From: Pelagibacterium luteolum
GTDB lineage: Bacteria; Pseudomonadota; Alphaproteobacteria; Rhizobiales; Devosiaceae
Length of the DNA stretch: 64,000 nt
Assembly: GCF_900100665.1 (NCBI RefSeq)
Contig: NZ_FNCS01000004.1
Coordinates: 1-64,000 of the forward strand
Direction: 5' to 3'
Below the pieces are notes generated by a model. The model was not told the DNA's origin, ran no database searches, and was given only the letters and a program-made list of their open reading frames with translations. This document shows, one piece after another, positions 36,254 to 45,302 of the stretch. Position 1 is the first letter of the stretch, and each line of letters opens with the position of its first letter. Position numbers and translations under genes: made by a program.

Positions 36254-37594
36254 GTGGGGGAACGTTCTCGCACAAGACCCGGTGTCCGGTCCTGGATAGT
36301 GGGGATTACACTGGTGCTGACGCTGTCTGCACCAGCATCGGCACAGCTCGGACACGATGACGCCCGAGATGTCGTGATCGGTTGGAACCGGCTGATCCTT
36401 GAACTCGTGCGGCACACCCCAACCTATTCTCCACCCGTCGCCAGCCGCGCTTTTGCCTATCTCGGAGTGACAGCTTTTGAGGCCGCCGCAAGTGGAGATC
36501 CCTCGGTGCGGAGCCTCGCCGGTCAGCTCAATGAACTCGGCCCGCTGCCCCAACGCGAGGCCGGTGCCGACTATGACGAAGCGATCCTTATGCATGCGGC
36601 CCTGGGCCTCGGCGCCAATGAGTTCTTTGGCAACACCGGGCCAACCGGCCAGCGCGCCATGGATTTCATGGTGTCGCGCACGGCGAGCGATCTGGCTTCC
36701 GGCGTGCCACCCGATATCGTCGCGCGCAGCGAGGCGTTCGGGGCGGCGGTGGGGGCGCACATCGCTGAATGGGCCCGCACCGATGGCGGTGCCGTGGTCG
36801 AAAACCTCGGCTTTCCCTACGACTTCGAGACTGTAGAAGATCCTGCGCTTTGGGTGCCAACCAATCGCATAGCCGTACAACAGGCGCCACTGCTGCCCGG
36901 CTGGGGGCGCAATCGCACGTTCGCAATGCCCGACGGTGCCACCTGCTCAATTCCGCCGCCACCGGAGTACAGCGAAGCGCCGGGTTCCGCCTTCTACACC
37001 GAGGCCATGGAAGTCCGCGACGCTGTGGTCAACCGTACCTCAGAGCAGGAAGCGATCGCGCGCTTCTGGTCCGACGATCCAATGCTGTCGCCCACGCCAC
37101 CGGGACACTGGATTTCCATCGCCCTTGATGCTCTAGAAGGCGATGAAGCGGACCTTTATGAGACCGTCGACGTGCTGGCGCGGCTCGGCACGGTTCTGGC
37201 TGACTCGTTCATCGGCTGTTGGGATGCCAAATATCGCTACAATCTGGTCCGGCCCGTAACCTATATCAACAGGTTGGTAGACCCCGGCTGGCAGCCCATC
37301 CTGATCACACCGCCGTTCCCCGAATATCCCTCGGGCCACTCCACGCAGTCCGGTGCTGCGGCCGGAGTGCTCGAACATCATTTCGGCGACAATTATACCT
37401 TCGCCGACGCGACTCATGAGGCCGACGGGTTGGCCGTGCGCCACTATGAAAGCTTTTGGGAGGCCGCAGAGGAAGCAGCGATCTCACGGCTCTATGGCGG
37501 CATCCATTTCCGCTCTGCCATTGAAGAAGGGCTGGCGCAGGGCCTGTGCATCGCGAAATACACCAACGCGCTCGTGACCTGGGTTGCGCCATGA
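36254..37594 (+). CDS. vanadium-dependent haloperoxidase-like (PAP2 superfamily) secreted protein
   Basis: A 446-residue protein with a signal peptide (WIVGITLVLTLSAPASAQ). The C-terminal half has the vanadate/phosphate-binding motifs: KYRYNLVRP (Lys and Arg), FPEYPSGHSTQSG (SGH), and SRLYGGIHFRSAIEEG (Arg and the axial His). These are shared by vanadium haloperoxidases and PAP2 phosphatases; the length favours the haloperoxidase group. It would act in the periplasm, oxidising halides with peroxide or hydrolysing a phosphoester. The start is a GTG at 36254. Its stop overlaps the next gene (ATGA), implying a shared function. Confidence 0.8.
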   Translation: MGERSRTRPGVRSWIVGITLVLTLSAPASAQLGHDDARDVVIGWNRLILELVRHTPTYSPPVASRAFAYLGVTAFEAAASGDPSVRSLAGQLNELGPLPQREAGADYDEAILMHAALGLGANEFFGNTGPTGQRAMDFMVSRTASDLASGVPPDIVARSEAFGAAVGAHIAEWARTDGGAVVENLGFPYDFETVEDPALWVPTNRIAVQQAPLLPGWGRNRTFAMPDGATCSIPPPPEYSEAPGSAFYTEAMEVRDAVVNRTSEQEAIARFWSDDPMLSPTPPGHWISIALDALEGDEADLYETVDVLARLGTVLADSFIGCWDAKYRYNLVRPVTYINRLVDPGWQPILITPPFPEYPSGHSTQSGAAAGVLEHHFGDNYTFADATHEADGLAVRHYESFWEAAEEAAISRLYGGIHFRSAIEEGLAQGLCIAKYTNALVTWVAP

Positions 37595-39180
37595 TGCGCC
37601 TCACCGTGGTTCTGGCGATCCTGGCGTTTCCAGCAGTGGCCGATGAGCCCGCAATTCCCCGCTTCACGGAGGTGACCGAATCCGCCGGGATCGATAGCGT
37701 TTTTTCGGGCGAGTGGGAATATATGGTCGGTGGCGGCGCCGCAGTGTTTGATTGCGACGCGGACGGGTTCCCCGATATGCTGCTGGCTGGAGGCACAGAG
37801 CCGGCCAGATTTTATCGCAACAGGTCGACGCCATCTGGCGATCTGGTGTTCGAGAGCCAGCAAAGCGGGCTCGAGATCGACGCGGTGACGGGCGCCTATC
37901 CCATCGATATCGACAGCGACGGGGTAATGGATATCGTCCTTTTGCGTGTTGGCGAAAATATAGCGATGCGCGGCCTCGGCAACTGCCACTTTGAAAGCGC
38001 CAATGCGGCATGGGGTTTTGACGGTGGCGATGGGTGGTCCACGGCGTTTGCCGCGACGTGGGAAGCGGGGAGCGATTGGCCCACCCTCGCCATCGGCAAT
38101 TATGTCGACCGCAATGAGCCGATGATGCCCTGGGGCTCGTGCACCGACAATTGGCTGCACCGGCCTGGTGACGCCGATGACGGGTTTGCAGCGCCGATCC
38201 CCCTGACCCCGAGCTATTGCGCGCTCTCGATGCTCTTTACCGACTGGAACCGGTCGGGGACGCCCGCGTTGCGGGTCTCCAACGATCGTGAATATTACAA
38301 GGGCGGTCAGGAACAGCTCTGGAGGATCGAACCTGGCGCAGCGCCCGAGCTGTTCGGCCCCGAAGATGGCTGGCAGCGGCTACGAATCTGGGGCATGGGC
38401 ATCGCCAATGCCGACCTCGATTTCGACGGTTACCCCGAATTTTTCCTCACCTCGATGGCCGACAATAAGCTCCAGGTCTTGAGCGCGGTGCCGGAGGACG
38501 GCGATGTCTTGCCGGTATATTCCGACGTCGCCTATGCAAGAGGCGTTACCGCCCACAGACCCTATACGGGTGGGGAGATCAAGCCATCGACAGCCTGGCA
38601 CGCCCAGTTCGAAGACATCAACAATGATGGGCTGGCCGATCTGTTCGTGGCCAAGGGTAATGTCTGGGAAATGCCCGATTTCGCACTGCTCGACCCTAAT
38701 AACCTCCTGCTCCAGCGGGCGGATGGCACATTCTATGAGGCGGGCGAGGAGGCTGGCGTCGCTTCCATGCTCACCGCGCGCGGCGGCGCCGTGGCAGACT
38801 TCAATCTCGATGGCCTGCTCGATCTTGTCGTCGTCAATCGCCACGATCGGGCGCAGCTCTGGCAAAATACGAGCACAGATCTGGGCAACTGGATTCAGGT
38901 GCGGGCGCAACAGCCGGGCAGCAACCGCGACGGAGTCGGCGCGTGGATCGAATTAAAGATCGACGACCGCGTCATCCAGCGCGAACTGACCTCGGGCGGA
39001 GGCCATGTTAGCGGCATCAATTCCTGGTGGCATTTCGGCCTCGGCGATGCCGAAACGGCGCAAATCCGCGTGCTGTGGCCCGACGGTGAGCACAGCGACT
39101 GGAGCGAAGTTGCAGCGAACGGCTTTTATGTGCTGGAGCGCGATGAACTGGCTATCGCATGGGTGCCGGGCTCGAGTTAG
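37591..39180 (+). CDS. CRTAC1-type FG-GAP / ASPIC-UnbV repeat secreted protein
   Basis: A 529-residue protein with a signal peptide (MRLTVVLAILAFPAVA). Repeated calcium-binding-like segments of the FG-GAP beta-propeller type follow: FDCDADGFPDMLLAGG, IDIDSDGVMDIVLLR, ANADLDFDGYPEFFLTS, DINNDGLADLFVAKG and DFNLDGLLDLVVVNRHD. The C-terminal ASPIC/UnbV domain is visible in GVGAWIELKIDDRVIQRELTSGGGH and LGDAETAQIRVLWPDG. Translation is coupled to the haloperoxidase-like gene, so the two may form an exported complex. The function of the family is not known. Confidence 0.82.
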   Translation: MMRLTVVLAILAFPAVADEPAIPRFTEVTESAGIDSVFSGEWEYMVGGGAAVFDCDADGFPDMLLAGGTEPARFYRNRSTPSGDLVFESQQSGLEIDAVTGAYPIDIDSDGVMDIVLLRVGENIAMRGLGNCHFESANAAWGFDGGDGWSTAFAATWEAGSDWPTLAIGNYVDRNEPMMPWGSCTDNWLHRPGDADDGFAAPIPLTPSYCALSMLFTDWNRSGTPALRVSNDREYYKGGQEQLWRIEPGAAPELFGPEDGWQRLRIWGMGIANADLDFDGYPEFFLTSMADNKLQVLSAVPEDGDVLPVYSDVAYARGVTAHRPYTGGEIKPSTAWHAQFEDINNDGLADLFVAKGNVWEMPDFALLDPNNLLLQRADGTFYEAGEEAGVASMLTARGGAVADFNLDGLLDLVVVNRHDRAQLWQNTSTDLGNWIQVRAQQPGSNRDGVGAWIELKIDDRVIQRELTSGGGHVSGINSWWHFGLGDAETAQIRVLWPDGEHSDWSEVAANGFYVLERDELAIAWVPGSS

Positions 39181-39213
39181 GCCCGCAGACATCCATGAAA
39201 TGCTGGGTAACGA

Positions 39214-41028
39214 TCAATCGTCCATCTTGAGCGCCTTGATGAAGGCCTCCTGGGGGATTTCGACCTTGCCAAACTGGCGCATCTTCTTTTTCCCCTCTTT
39301 CTGCTTTTCGAGCAGTTTCCGCTTACGCGTCGCGTCACCGCCATAACATTTTGCGGTCACGTCCTTGCGCATGGCGCGTACGGTTTCGCGCGCAATGATG
39401 CGCCCGCCGATGGCGGCCTGGATGGGGATCACGAAGAGGTGGGGCGGTATCAGTTCCTTGAGCTTTTCACACATCTGGCGCCCGCGATATTCGGCGGCCG
39501 ACCGGTGGACCAGCATCGAGAGCGCATCGACCGGCTCGGCATTGACCAGAATGCTCATCTTGACCAGATCGCCTGTGCGATAATCGTCGAGCTGGTAGTC
39601 GAAACTCGCATAACCCTTGGAGATCGATTTGAGCCGATCGTAGAAATCGAACACCACCTCGTTGAGCGGCAGATCGTATTCGACCATGGCGCGGTTGCCG
39701 ACATAGCTCAAATTGGTCTGAATGCCGCGGCGGTCCTGGCAGAGCTTGAGGATCGCGCCGAGATAGTCGTCCGGCGTCAGGATCGTCGCCTTGATCCACG
39801 GCTCGCGGATCTCCTCGATCTTGACCGGATCGGGCAGATCGGCCGGATTATGCAGGGCGATTTCCGTGCCATCGATCATCACCACTTCATAGACCACCGA
39901 AGGGGCGGTGGTGATGAGATCGAGATTGAACTCGCGGGTCAGCCGTTCCTGGATGATTTCCAGATGCAGCAATCCCAAAAACCCACAGCGGAAACCAAAG
40001 CCCAGCGCGGCCGAGGTTTCCATTTCGAACGAAAAGCTGGCGTCGTTCAAACGCAGCTTGCCCATGGCGGCACGAAGGTCTTCGAAGTCTGACGCATCGA
40101 CTGGGAACAGCCCGCAAAAGACAACCGGCTGCGCGGGACGAAAACCGGGAAGCGGCTCGGCCGTGGGCTTTTTATCGTCGGTGATGGTGTCGCCGACATT
40201 GGTGTCGGCCACTTCCTTGATCGAGGCTGTGAAAAAGCCGATCTCGCCCGGCCCCAGCTCGCCGACATCGACAAGCTTGGGGGTAAAAACACCCACGCGG
40301 TCGAGCTCGTAGGAAGCACCCGCCTGCATCATGCGGATCTTCTGGCCCTTCCTGATACGGCCATCGATCACCCGGATCAGAACCACGACGCCGAGATAAA
40401 GATCGTACCAGCTATCGACCAAGAGGGCCTTGAGCGGCGCGTTTTCGTCGCCCTTGGGTGCCGGGAGCCTCTCGACAATGGCTGCGAGCACCTTTTCGAT
40501 GCCCAGGCCCGATTTTGCGGAAATTTCCACCGCTTCGGACGCATCGATCCCGATCACATCCTCGATTTGCTGCTTGACCCGTTCGGGTTCGGCCGCCGGC
40601 AAATCGATCTTGTTGAGGACCGGCACGATCTCGTGGTTCACTTCGATCGCATGATAGACGTTCGCCAGGGTCTGCGCCTCGACGCCCTGCGCGGCGTCGA
40701 CCACCAGCAGCGAGCCTTCACACGCAGCGAGCGAGCGGTTCACCTCATAGGCGAAATCGACGTGACCCGGCGTGTCGATGAGATTGAGCACATAATGCTC
40801 GCCATCGGTGTGTTCATATTCGAGCCGCACCGTCTGGGCCTTGATGGTGATGCCGCGCTCGCGCTCGATATCCATCGAGTCGAGCACCTGCTCCTTCATC
40901 TCGCGCAAATCGAGCCCGCCGGTCAGTTGAATCAGGCGATCGGCAAGCGTCGACTTGCCGTGGTCGATATGCGCCACGATCGAAAAATTGCGGATGCGGG
41001 AAAGCGGGGTCTTCTGCGGTGTTTTCAT
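39214..41028 (-). CDS. lepA: elongation factor 4 (LepA)
   Basis: A 604-residue translational GTPase. It starts [23 protein letters not shown] with the G1 motif, then [12 protein letters not shown] (G3) and [12 protein letters not shown] (G4). Domains II, III and V follow, with the LepA-specific C-terminal domain ending in [28 protein letters not shown]. LepA back-translocates or remodels stalled ribosomes, particularly under ionic stress. The ATG at 41028 gives the standard length; the upstream in-frame extension is not conserved. Confidence 0.95.
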   Translation of the reverse strand: MKTPQKTPLSRIRNFSIVAHIDHGKSTLADRLIQLTGGLDLREMKEQVLDSMDIERERGITIKAQTVRLEYEHTDGEHYVLNLIDTPGHVDFAYEVNRSLAACEGSLLVVDAAQGVEAQTLANVYHAIEVNHEIVPVLNKIDLPAAEPERVKQQIEDVIGIDASEAVEISAKSGLGIEKVLAAIVERLPAPKGDENAPLKALLVDSWYDLYLGVVVLIRVIDGRIRKGQKIRMMQAGASYELDRVGVFTPKLVDVGELGPGEIGFFTASIKEVADTNVGDTITDDKKPTAEPLPGFRPAQPVVFCGLFPVDASDFEDLRAAMGKLRLNDASFSFEMETSAALGFGFRCGFLGLLHLEIIQERLTREFNLDLITTAPSVVYEVVMIDGTEIALHNPADLPDPVKIEEIREPWIKATILTPDDYLGAILKLCQDRRGIQTNLSYVGNRAMVEYDLPLNEVVFDFYDRLKSISKGYASFDYQLDDYRTGDLVKMSILVNAEPVDALSMLVHRSAAEYRGRQMCEKLKELIPPHLFVIPIQAAIGGRIIARETVRAMRKDVTAKCYGGDATRKRKLLEKQKEGKKKMRQFGKVEIPQEAFIKALKMDD

Positions 41029-41153
41029 GGGGCCGCTGATAGCAGCAAACACGGGCGTTTTGGAAGATGGTTTGTGCGCGGTTAACACCAGATCGGCAAC
41101 GTGATGACTCCTCGCGCGTTGAGATAGCAATTGCCAGCGTCGGAGGACGGCAT

Positions 41154-41924
41154 TTGAAACGGCTTATCGCAATTCTAGCCCTCTTGTCGCTGACAGCACC
41201 GGCGCTCGCGCAAGATGCAGTTGAAGATCCCCCCATCCCCCAGCCACGGCCCGAAGGGTTGGGTGAAACGCAGGGCGATACGCTCACTCAAAAGCCTGAA
41301 ACCGATATCACCGAGGGCCAAGATCCTGAACCCGCCGACAGCGAAACGGGCGAACTTGAACGTATCTACCAGGCGGCGTGCCCGGCGCTGATCAGTGGTA
41401 GGATCGTTGGCGAAATGATCCCGCCTCTCTCGGAGGGCACATGCGGTCAGCAAAGTCCTATCGCCCTTGATGCCATAGCCCTGAATGGCCGTCAGATCGC
41501 TTTACCGGGCAGGCCGGTGACCAGTTGTTCCGTTGCAACCGCGCTGGCCGATTGGGCTGAGGATGTCGATGCATACGCCGATGCGGCGCTGGGTACGCGT
41601 ATTGAAAGCCTTGCCACAGGGCCAGGCTATCAGTGTCGGCTGCGCAACGGAGCCGACACCGGGTTCGTCTCCGAACACGGTCTGGGTAATGCCGTCGACA
41701 TCTCCGCCATCACAATGGCTGACGGTCGATCGATCACCATTTTGGATGACTGGGAAACGAGAGCGGCAAGCGAGGAGGGGCAATTTCTCTCCTTCGCCCA
41801 CTCATCGGCATGTACAGGATTTACCACGGTTCTCGGCCCCGAAGCCAACGCGGACCATGAGGACCATTTCCACTTCGATCTCGGTTGCCACGGACAAAGC
41901 TGCACAGCGCGCATCTGCGACTAA
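41154..41924 (+). CDS. extensin-like family periplasmic protein
   Basis: A 256-residue protein with a signal peptide ([19 protein letters not shown]) and a Pro/Glu-rich spacer. An extensin-like C-terminal domain follows: [49 protein letters not shown], and the metal-binding-like [13 protein letters not shown]. This domain resembles zinc D-Ala-D-Ala-type peptidases, so a cell-wall role is likely but unproven. The TTG at 41154 is chosen because GGAGG lies 8 bases upstream and it sits exactly before the signal peptide. It diverges from lepA. Confidence 0.82.
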   Translation: MKRLIAILALLSLTAPALAQDAVEDPPIPQPRPEGLGETQGDTLTQKPETDITEGQDPEPADSETGELERIYQAACPALISGRIVGEMIPPLSEGTCGQQSPIALDAIALNGRQIALPGRPVTSCSVATALADWAEDVDAYADAALGTRIESLATGPGYQCRLRNGADTGFVSEHGLGNAVDISAITMADGRSITILDDWETRAASEEGQFLSFAHSSACTGFTTVLGPEANADHEDHFHFDLGCHGQSCTARICD

Positions 41925-42070
41925 TCCTTGGGGCACCGCGCGGTGTTGGGATGGTAAGGCGGCAGATCGGCCATCTCCCGCAGGCTGAGATAGGCAGGAG
42001 GCTCGCCCTCCGAAGTGCGCGGGTCCGGATAGATTTGCTCAACGAAAAAGCGACGAATATATTTCCACAC
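41921..42070 (-). CDS. 49-residue small protein, unknown function
   Basis: GTG at 42070, preceded by AGGAGAG, opens MWKYIRRFFVEQIYPDPRTS and continues for 49 residues to TAG at 41921, overlapping the extensin gene stop tail-to-tail by 4 bases. The composition (Tyr, Pro and aromatic residues, LREMADLPPYHPNT) looks protein-like, and the ribosome binding site is good. A competing frame from an ATG at 42075 overlaps the extensin gene by 100 bases and is less likely. I do not recognise the family. Confidence 0.45.
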   Translation of the reverse strand: MWKYIRRFFVEQIYPDPRTSEGEPPAYLSLREMADLPPYHPNTARCPKD

Positions 42071-42162
42071 AACATCTCTCCTGATTGGTTTATCAGGAGA
42101 TTTTCTTTATTGTCGCGCTACAAACAATCGACATTGCCTCGCGGTAATTTTAGAAAAACTAT

Positions 42163-43050
42163 ATGACAGACGTCCTCGCAATCCCACTTAACGCCTTGCG
42201 CGCGTTGGAAATGACCGCGCGGCTAGGCGGCCTCGCTCCCGCCGCCGATGCCCTGGGCGTTACGGTCGGCGCCATCAGCCAGCACATCAAGCGCGCCGAA
42301 GAGAGAGCTGGAATGCGCCTGTTCGATCGCACCGCGAACGGTCTCAGACCGACCCCTCAACTCGAATTGATCCTGCCTTTGCTGCGTACCGGCTTTTCGT
42401 CGATCGCCGAAGCGAGTGCCCGCTTGGTTGCTGACGAGGGGCGCGTGCTCAACGTCACACTGGGCCACGTTTCGGCGTCACGCTGGTTGGTTTGGCGTCT
42501 GGCGCAGTTCTATGCCCTCCATCCGGACATTGAGGTCCGCCTTCTGCCCACTGACGCCCTGGTCGACCTTTCTCGTCCAGACATTGATTGCGGTATCCGT
42601 TTTGGGCGCGGCGATTGGCGCGACGTCGAGGCCATGTCGCTCGCGCGCGGCGAAGTCTATCCCGTCTGCGCTCCGGCACTGTCCGAGCGCCTGAAAACAC
42701 CAGCCGATCTTGCCAGAGTGCCGGTCATTCGTGATCAGATGACCATGCTCTCCTGGACCGAATGGCTGGAGGCCGCCGGGGTGCCCGATCTTGAATTGTC
42801 GGGGCCGGTCTATACCGACCCCGCGCTTTCCTTTGACGCGGCTGTCTCGGGACAGGGGGTCTTGCTGGCGGTTGGCATCATGTCCGAGCATGCCGAAAGG
42901 CTGGGGCAATTGGTGCGCCCATTCCCGCAAGGTGTTCTGCCTGCCAATGGCTATTGGTTCGTAACGGCAAGGGGGCGGGATCTGCCGTCCAGAACACGCA
43001 AGTTTCGCGACTGGCTGGTCGGCGAGATGGCGCGGGAGGGCGGACAATGA
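42163..43050 (+). CDS. LysR-family transcriptional regulator (GcvA-like)
   Basis: A 295-residue regulator. The HTH region LNALRALEMTARLGGLAPAADALGVTVGAISQHIKRAEERAGMRLFDRTANGLRPT resembles GcvA-type LysR proteins. The effector domain contains LNVTLGHVSASRWLVWRLAQF and DCGIRFGRGDWRDVEAM. It overlaps the hydrolase start by 4 bases, so regulator and hydrolase are cotranscribed; the hydrolase substrate may be related to the effector. The 90 bases upstream are AT-rich and likely hold its promoter. Confidence 0.85.
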   Translation: MTDVLAIPLNALRALEMTARLGGLAPAADALGVTVGAISQHIKRAEERAGMRLFDRTANGLRPTPQLELILPLLRTGFSSIAEASARLVADEGRVLNVTLGHVSASRWLVWRLAQFYALHPDIEVRLLPTDALVDLSRPDIDCGIRFGRGDWRDVEAMSLARGEVYPVCAPALSERLKTPADLARVPVIRDQMTMLSWTEWLEAAGVPDLELSGPVYTDPALSFDAAVSGQGVLLAVGIMSEHAERLGQLVRPFPQGVLPANGYWFVTARGRDLPSRTRKFRDWLVGEMAREGGQ

Positions 43051-43868
43051 GCGTGGAGCACGAACGGAGGCTGACAACGAGCGACGGCGTTGAGCTGGTC
43101 TATGGCGATTACGGCCCGAAGACCGGTGAACCAGTCGTCCTGTGCCACGGCCTAGCAGCCGGAGGTGTTCAATTCACAGCTGATGCCATGGAGTTTGCCA
43201 ATCTAGGCTACCGCGTCCTGGTACCCGATTTGCGCGGTCATGGCCGCTCCGCCACGCCCGATCCGGCGGCGCCACGAAACTATACGATAGAACGCATGGC
43301 GCTCGATCTTCTCGAAGTGCTCGACAACGCTGGGACTGCCGAGGTCCACTATGTCGGTAATTCTCTTGGGGGAATTCTGGGTCTCCACCTTCTGAAAGAC
43401 CACGGTCGGCGCTTTGCGACGCTTTCAACGTTCGGCACCTCGGTCGCGCTCAATCTGCCGGGGTTCACGGCCAGCCTTGTGCCGTTGAGTTATCGCCTTA
43501 CCGGGCCCGCACTGGCGGCAAAAGTGACGGCATGGGCCACGACGCCCTCACCAGAGGGCCGCAAGATCGTCGAGGCCCTGATTGCCAAGTTCGATCCGCA
43601 GGTCGGCCGCGCGGTAGTTGACGCCGTAAGTCGCTATGATCTGTCAGCCAACGTGGCGCATTACAGCGGCCCGTATCTGCTGATCCGCGGCGCCAAAGAC
43701 CGGCAGGTCAACGCCGCGCTCAAACTCTACCTGCCCGACCTCAGGGCCCTGCCCAATTTCACCCTCGTCGACCTACCCAACGCCGGCCACTGCGCCAACC
43801 TAGACGCCCCAGCAGCGTTCCGCACAACGCTTCTTGATTTCTGGCGTCGACACCCGATGCGGGGCTAA
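43047..43868 (+). CDS. alpha/beta hydrolase
   Basis: A 273-residue alpha/beta hydrolase. HGLAAGG forms the oxyanion-hole turn, PDLRGHGRSATP follows, the nucleophile elbow is GNSLGG (Ser about 101), and the late acid/base positions are in IRGAKDRQV and NAGHCANLDAPAAF. The closest pattern is the 3-oxoadipate enol-lactonase or esterase type; substrate unknown. Its start is inside the LysR stop codon context (ATGA), and it converges with the next gene, overlapping by 4 bases. Confidence 0.85.
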   Translation: MSVEHERRLTTSDGVELVYGDYGPKTGEPVVLCHGLAAGGVQFTADAMEFANLGYRVLVPDLRGHGRSATPDPAAPRNYTIERMALDLLEVLDNAGTAEVHYVGNSLGGILGLHLLKDHGRRFATLSTFGTSVALNLPGFTASLVPLSYRLTGPALAAKVTAWATTPSPEGRKIVEALIAKFDPQVGRAVVDAVSRYDLSANVAHYSGPYLLIRGAKDRQVNAALKLYLPDLRALPNFTLVDLPNAGHCANLDAPAAFRTTLLDFWRRHPMRG

Positions 43869-44356
43869 ACCGTAGATCGGCGCATCCGTCGACCGACGAT
43901 CATCGTTACCGCAATGAGGGCCGCAACGCCGGTGGCAACCAATGCCGCCGTCTGGCCACCATCGGCAAAAACAACGTCATGCATACGACGACCCGGCAAG
44001 AGTGTGAATGATCCGGCCAGGATTAACGCGCCGACATAAAGTCCGATCATCTGTCCCCTATGCGCTCTGACATTGCCCCGCCGGATGAACCAGACCCCCT
44101 GGGCGACGCCGAAGAGGGTGTAGAGCGAGAGAATGTGGATCCAGCTATAGGGCCCGAACATCCGCACTTCTGTGATCAGGAACGACGAGAGCGCGACCAC
44201 CACCATGGTCGCTATCCACACGCGCCCCATGGCCTTGTGAAGTCTTGTGCCCTTTTTGAGTAGCAACACGATCGTGCCCAGAACCAGCGCGAATATCGCG
44301 CTCCCGGCATGGATCTGGATGGCGGGTCCCGCAAGGGAAAGAGCTGTTGCATCCAC
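43865..44356 (-). CDS. DUF2306-type four-helix membrane protein
   Basis: A 163-residue integral membrane protein with four hydrophobic segments (ALSLAGPAIQIHAGSAIFALVLGTIVLLL, VWIATMVVVALSSFLI, MIGLYVGALILAGSFTLL, TAALVATGVAALIAVTMIV). HAGSAIFALVLG, LHKAMGRVWIATM and HRGQMIGLY are typical of DUF2306, which has conserved His residues that might bind haem. Function unknown. It is separated by a short divergent spacer from the LytTR regulator. Confidence 0.7.
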   Translation of the reverse strand: MDATALSLAGPAIQIHAGSAIFALVLGTIVLLLKKGTRLHKAMGRVWIATMVVVALSSFLITEVRMFGPYSWIHILSLYTLFGVAQGVWFIRRGNVRAHRGQMIGLYVGALILAGSFTLLPGRRMHDVVFADGGQTAALVATGVAALIAVTMIVGRRMRRSTV

Positions 44357-44459
44357 TGGGTCTCTCCTTCATGTTTTGGCGCTTGGGCCAGGCATGCATA
44401 CGGAATGGCAAGTCCGTCAGGTCGACAAGTTCGAATGCGCGAGCAGGGATGTTGAATTC

Positions 44460-45266
44460 GTGAATGAAAAGCCCCTGCAATTGGCGCTTCGCGAATTGCG
44501 CGCCGCTTATACCGATCCGATAGCGCTCGCAGCCATGATCGGAGTGGGTTTGATCGCCGGGATCACCGGGCCATTTTCGACCTTCGAGTATCTCCCGCTT
44601 GCGCCGCGGCTGCTCTACTGGATGCTGATCGTCTTTGGCACCTACAGCGCGGGTCAAATCGGGGCCAGCCTGACACAAAAACTCGTGCCCCAACGCTGCC
44701 CGCTTATCGTGCGCATTGCGGCGCTGGGACTAGGCGCATCGATCCCCGTAACGTCCTGCGTCGTCGCCATCAGTTGGCTGTTCGTGCCCGATCTGCGCGT
44801 CACCGGATTGAGCCTTGGAGAATTGTTTCTCTATTGCCTCTTGATCAGCCTGGCTCTGATCGCCGTGCTCGAAGGGGTGGTGGTGCCGCAAATGGCGCGA
44901 CGCCAAAATCAGGCGGCCGAAACGCCCAGTGCCGAAAAGCCGCCCGCCCTGTTGGATCGACTGCCCCACGCGGTCCGCGGGCAATTGAGCCACCTCTCGA
45001 TGGCCGATCACTATGTCGAGGTATTCACCGATAAGGGCAGGGCACTGGTGCTTATGCGATTGGCCGACGCCATCGCCGAGACAGAACCGGTTGCTGGGCT
45101 GCAGATTCATCGCAGCCATTGGGTGGCCATTGCCGCAATCGCGAGGCTGACGCGGGCGGATGGACGCCCGGTGATCGAACTGACGAGCGGCGAGACGCTA
45201 CCCGTCTCGCGATCCTACCTTGAGGCAACCCGGGTGGCGTTGGACACGAAAAAAGCGCGACCCTGA
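44460..45266 (+). CDS. membrane-bound LytTR-type transcriptional regulator
   Basis: About 268 residues. Four transmembrane helices occupy about 15-155 (LAAMIGVGLIAGITGPF, LLYWMLIVFGTYSAGQIGASL, IAALGLGASIPVTSCVVAISWLF, LFLYCLLISLALIAVLEGVVV). A linker and a C-terminal LytTR DNA-binding domain follow (LSHLSMADHYVEVFTDKGRALVLMRLADAIAE, GLQIHRSHWVAIAAIARLTRADGRPVIELTSGETLPVSRSYLE). No receiver domain or histidine kinase is present, so the membrane part may sense the signal directly. The start is uncertain: GTG 44460 or ATG 44394 in the same frame. Confidence 0.75.
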   Translation: MNEKPLQLALRELRAAYTDPIALAAMIGVGLIAGITGPFSTFEYLPLAPRLLYWMLIVFGTYSAGQIGASLTQKLVPQRCPLIVRIAALGLGASIPVTSCVVAISWLFVPDLRVTGLSLGELFLYCLLISLALIAVLEGVVVPQMARRQNQAAETPSAEKPPALLDRLPHAVRGQLSHLSMADHYVEVFTDKGRALVLMRLADAIAETEPVAGLQIHRSHWVAIAAIARLTRADGRPVIELTSGETLPVSRSYLEATRVALDTKKARP

Positions 45267-45277
45267 CGGATCGCGCT
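45249..45277 (-). terminator. rho-independent terminator of the rimP-nusA-ylxR-infB operon
   Basis: On the minus strand AGCGCGA (45277-45271) pairs with TCGCGCT (45260-45254), followed by a T run (45254-45249), just downstream of the infB stop. It overlaps the last codons of the convergent LytTR gene. Confidence 0.75.
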
Positions 45278-45302
45278 CTCAAATCGTGTCGGTGGTGAAA
45301 GC

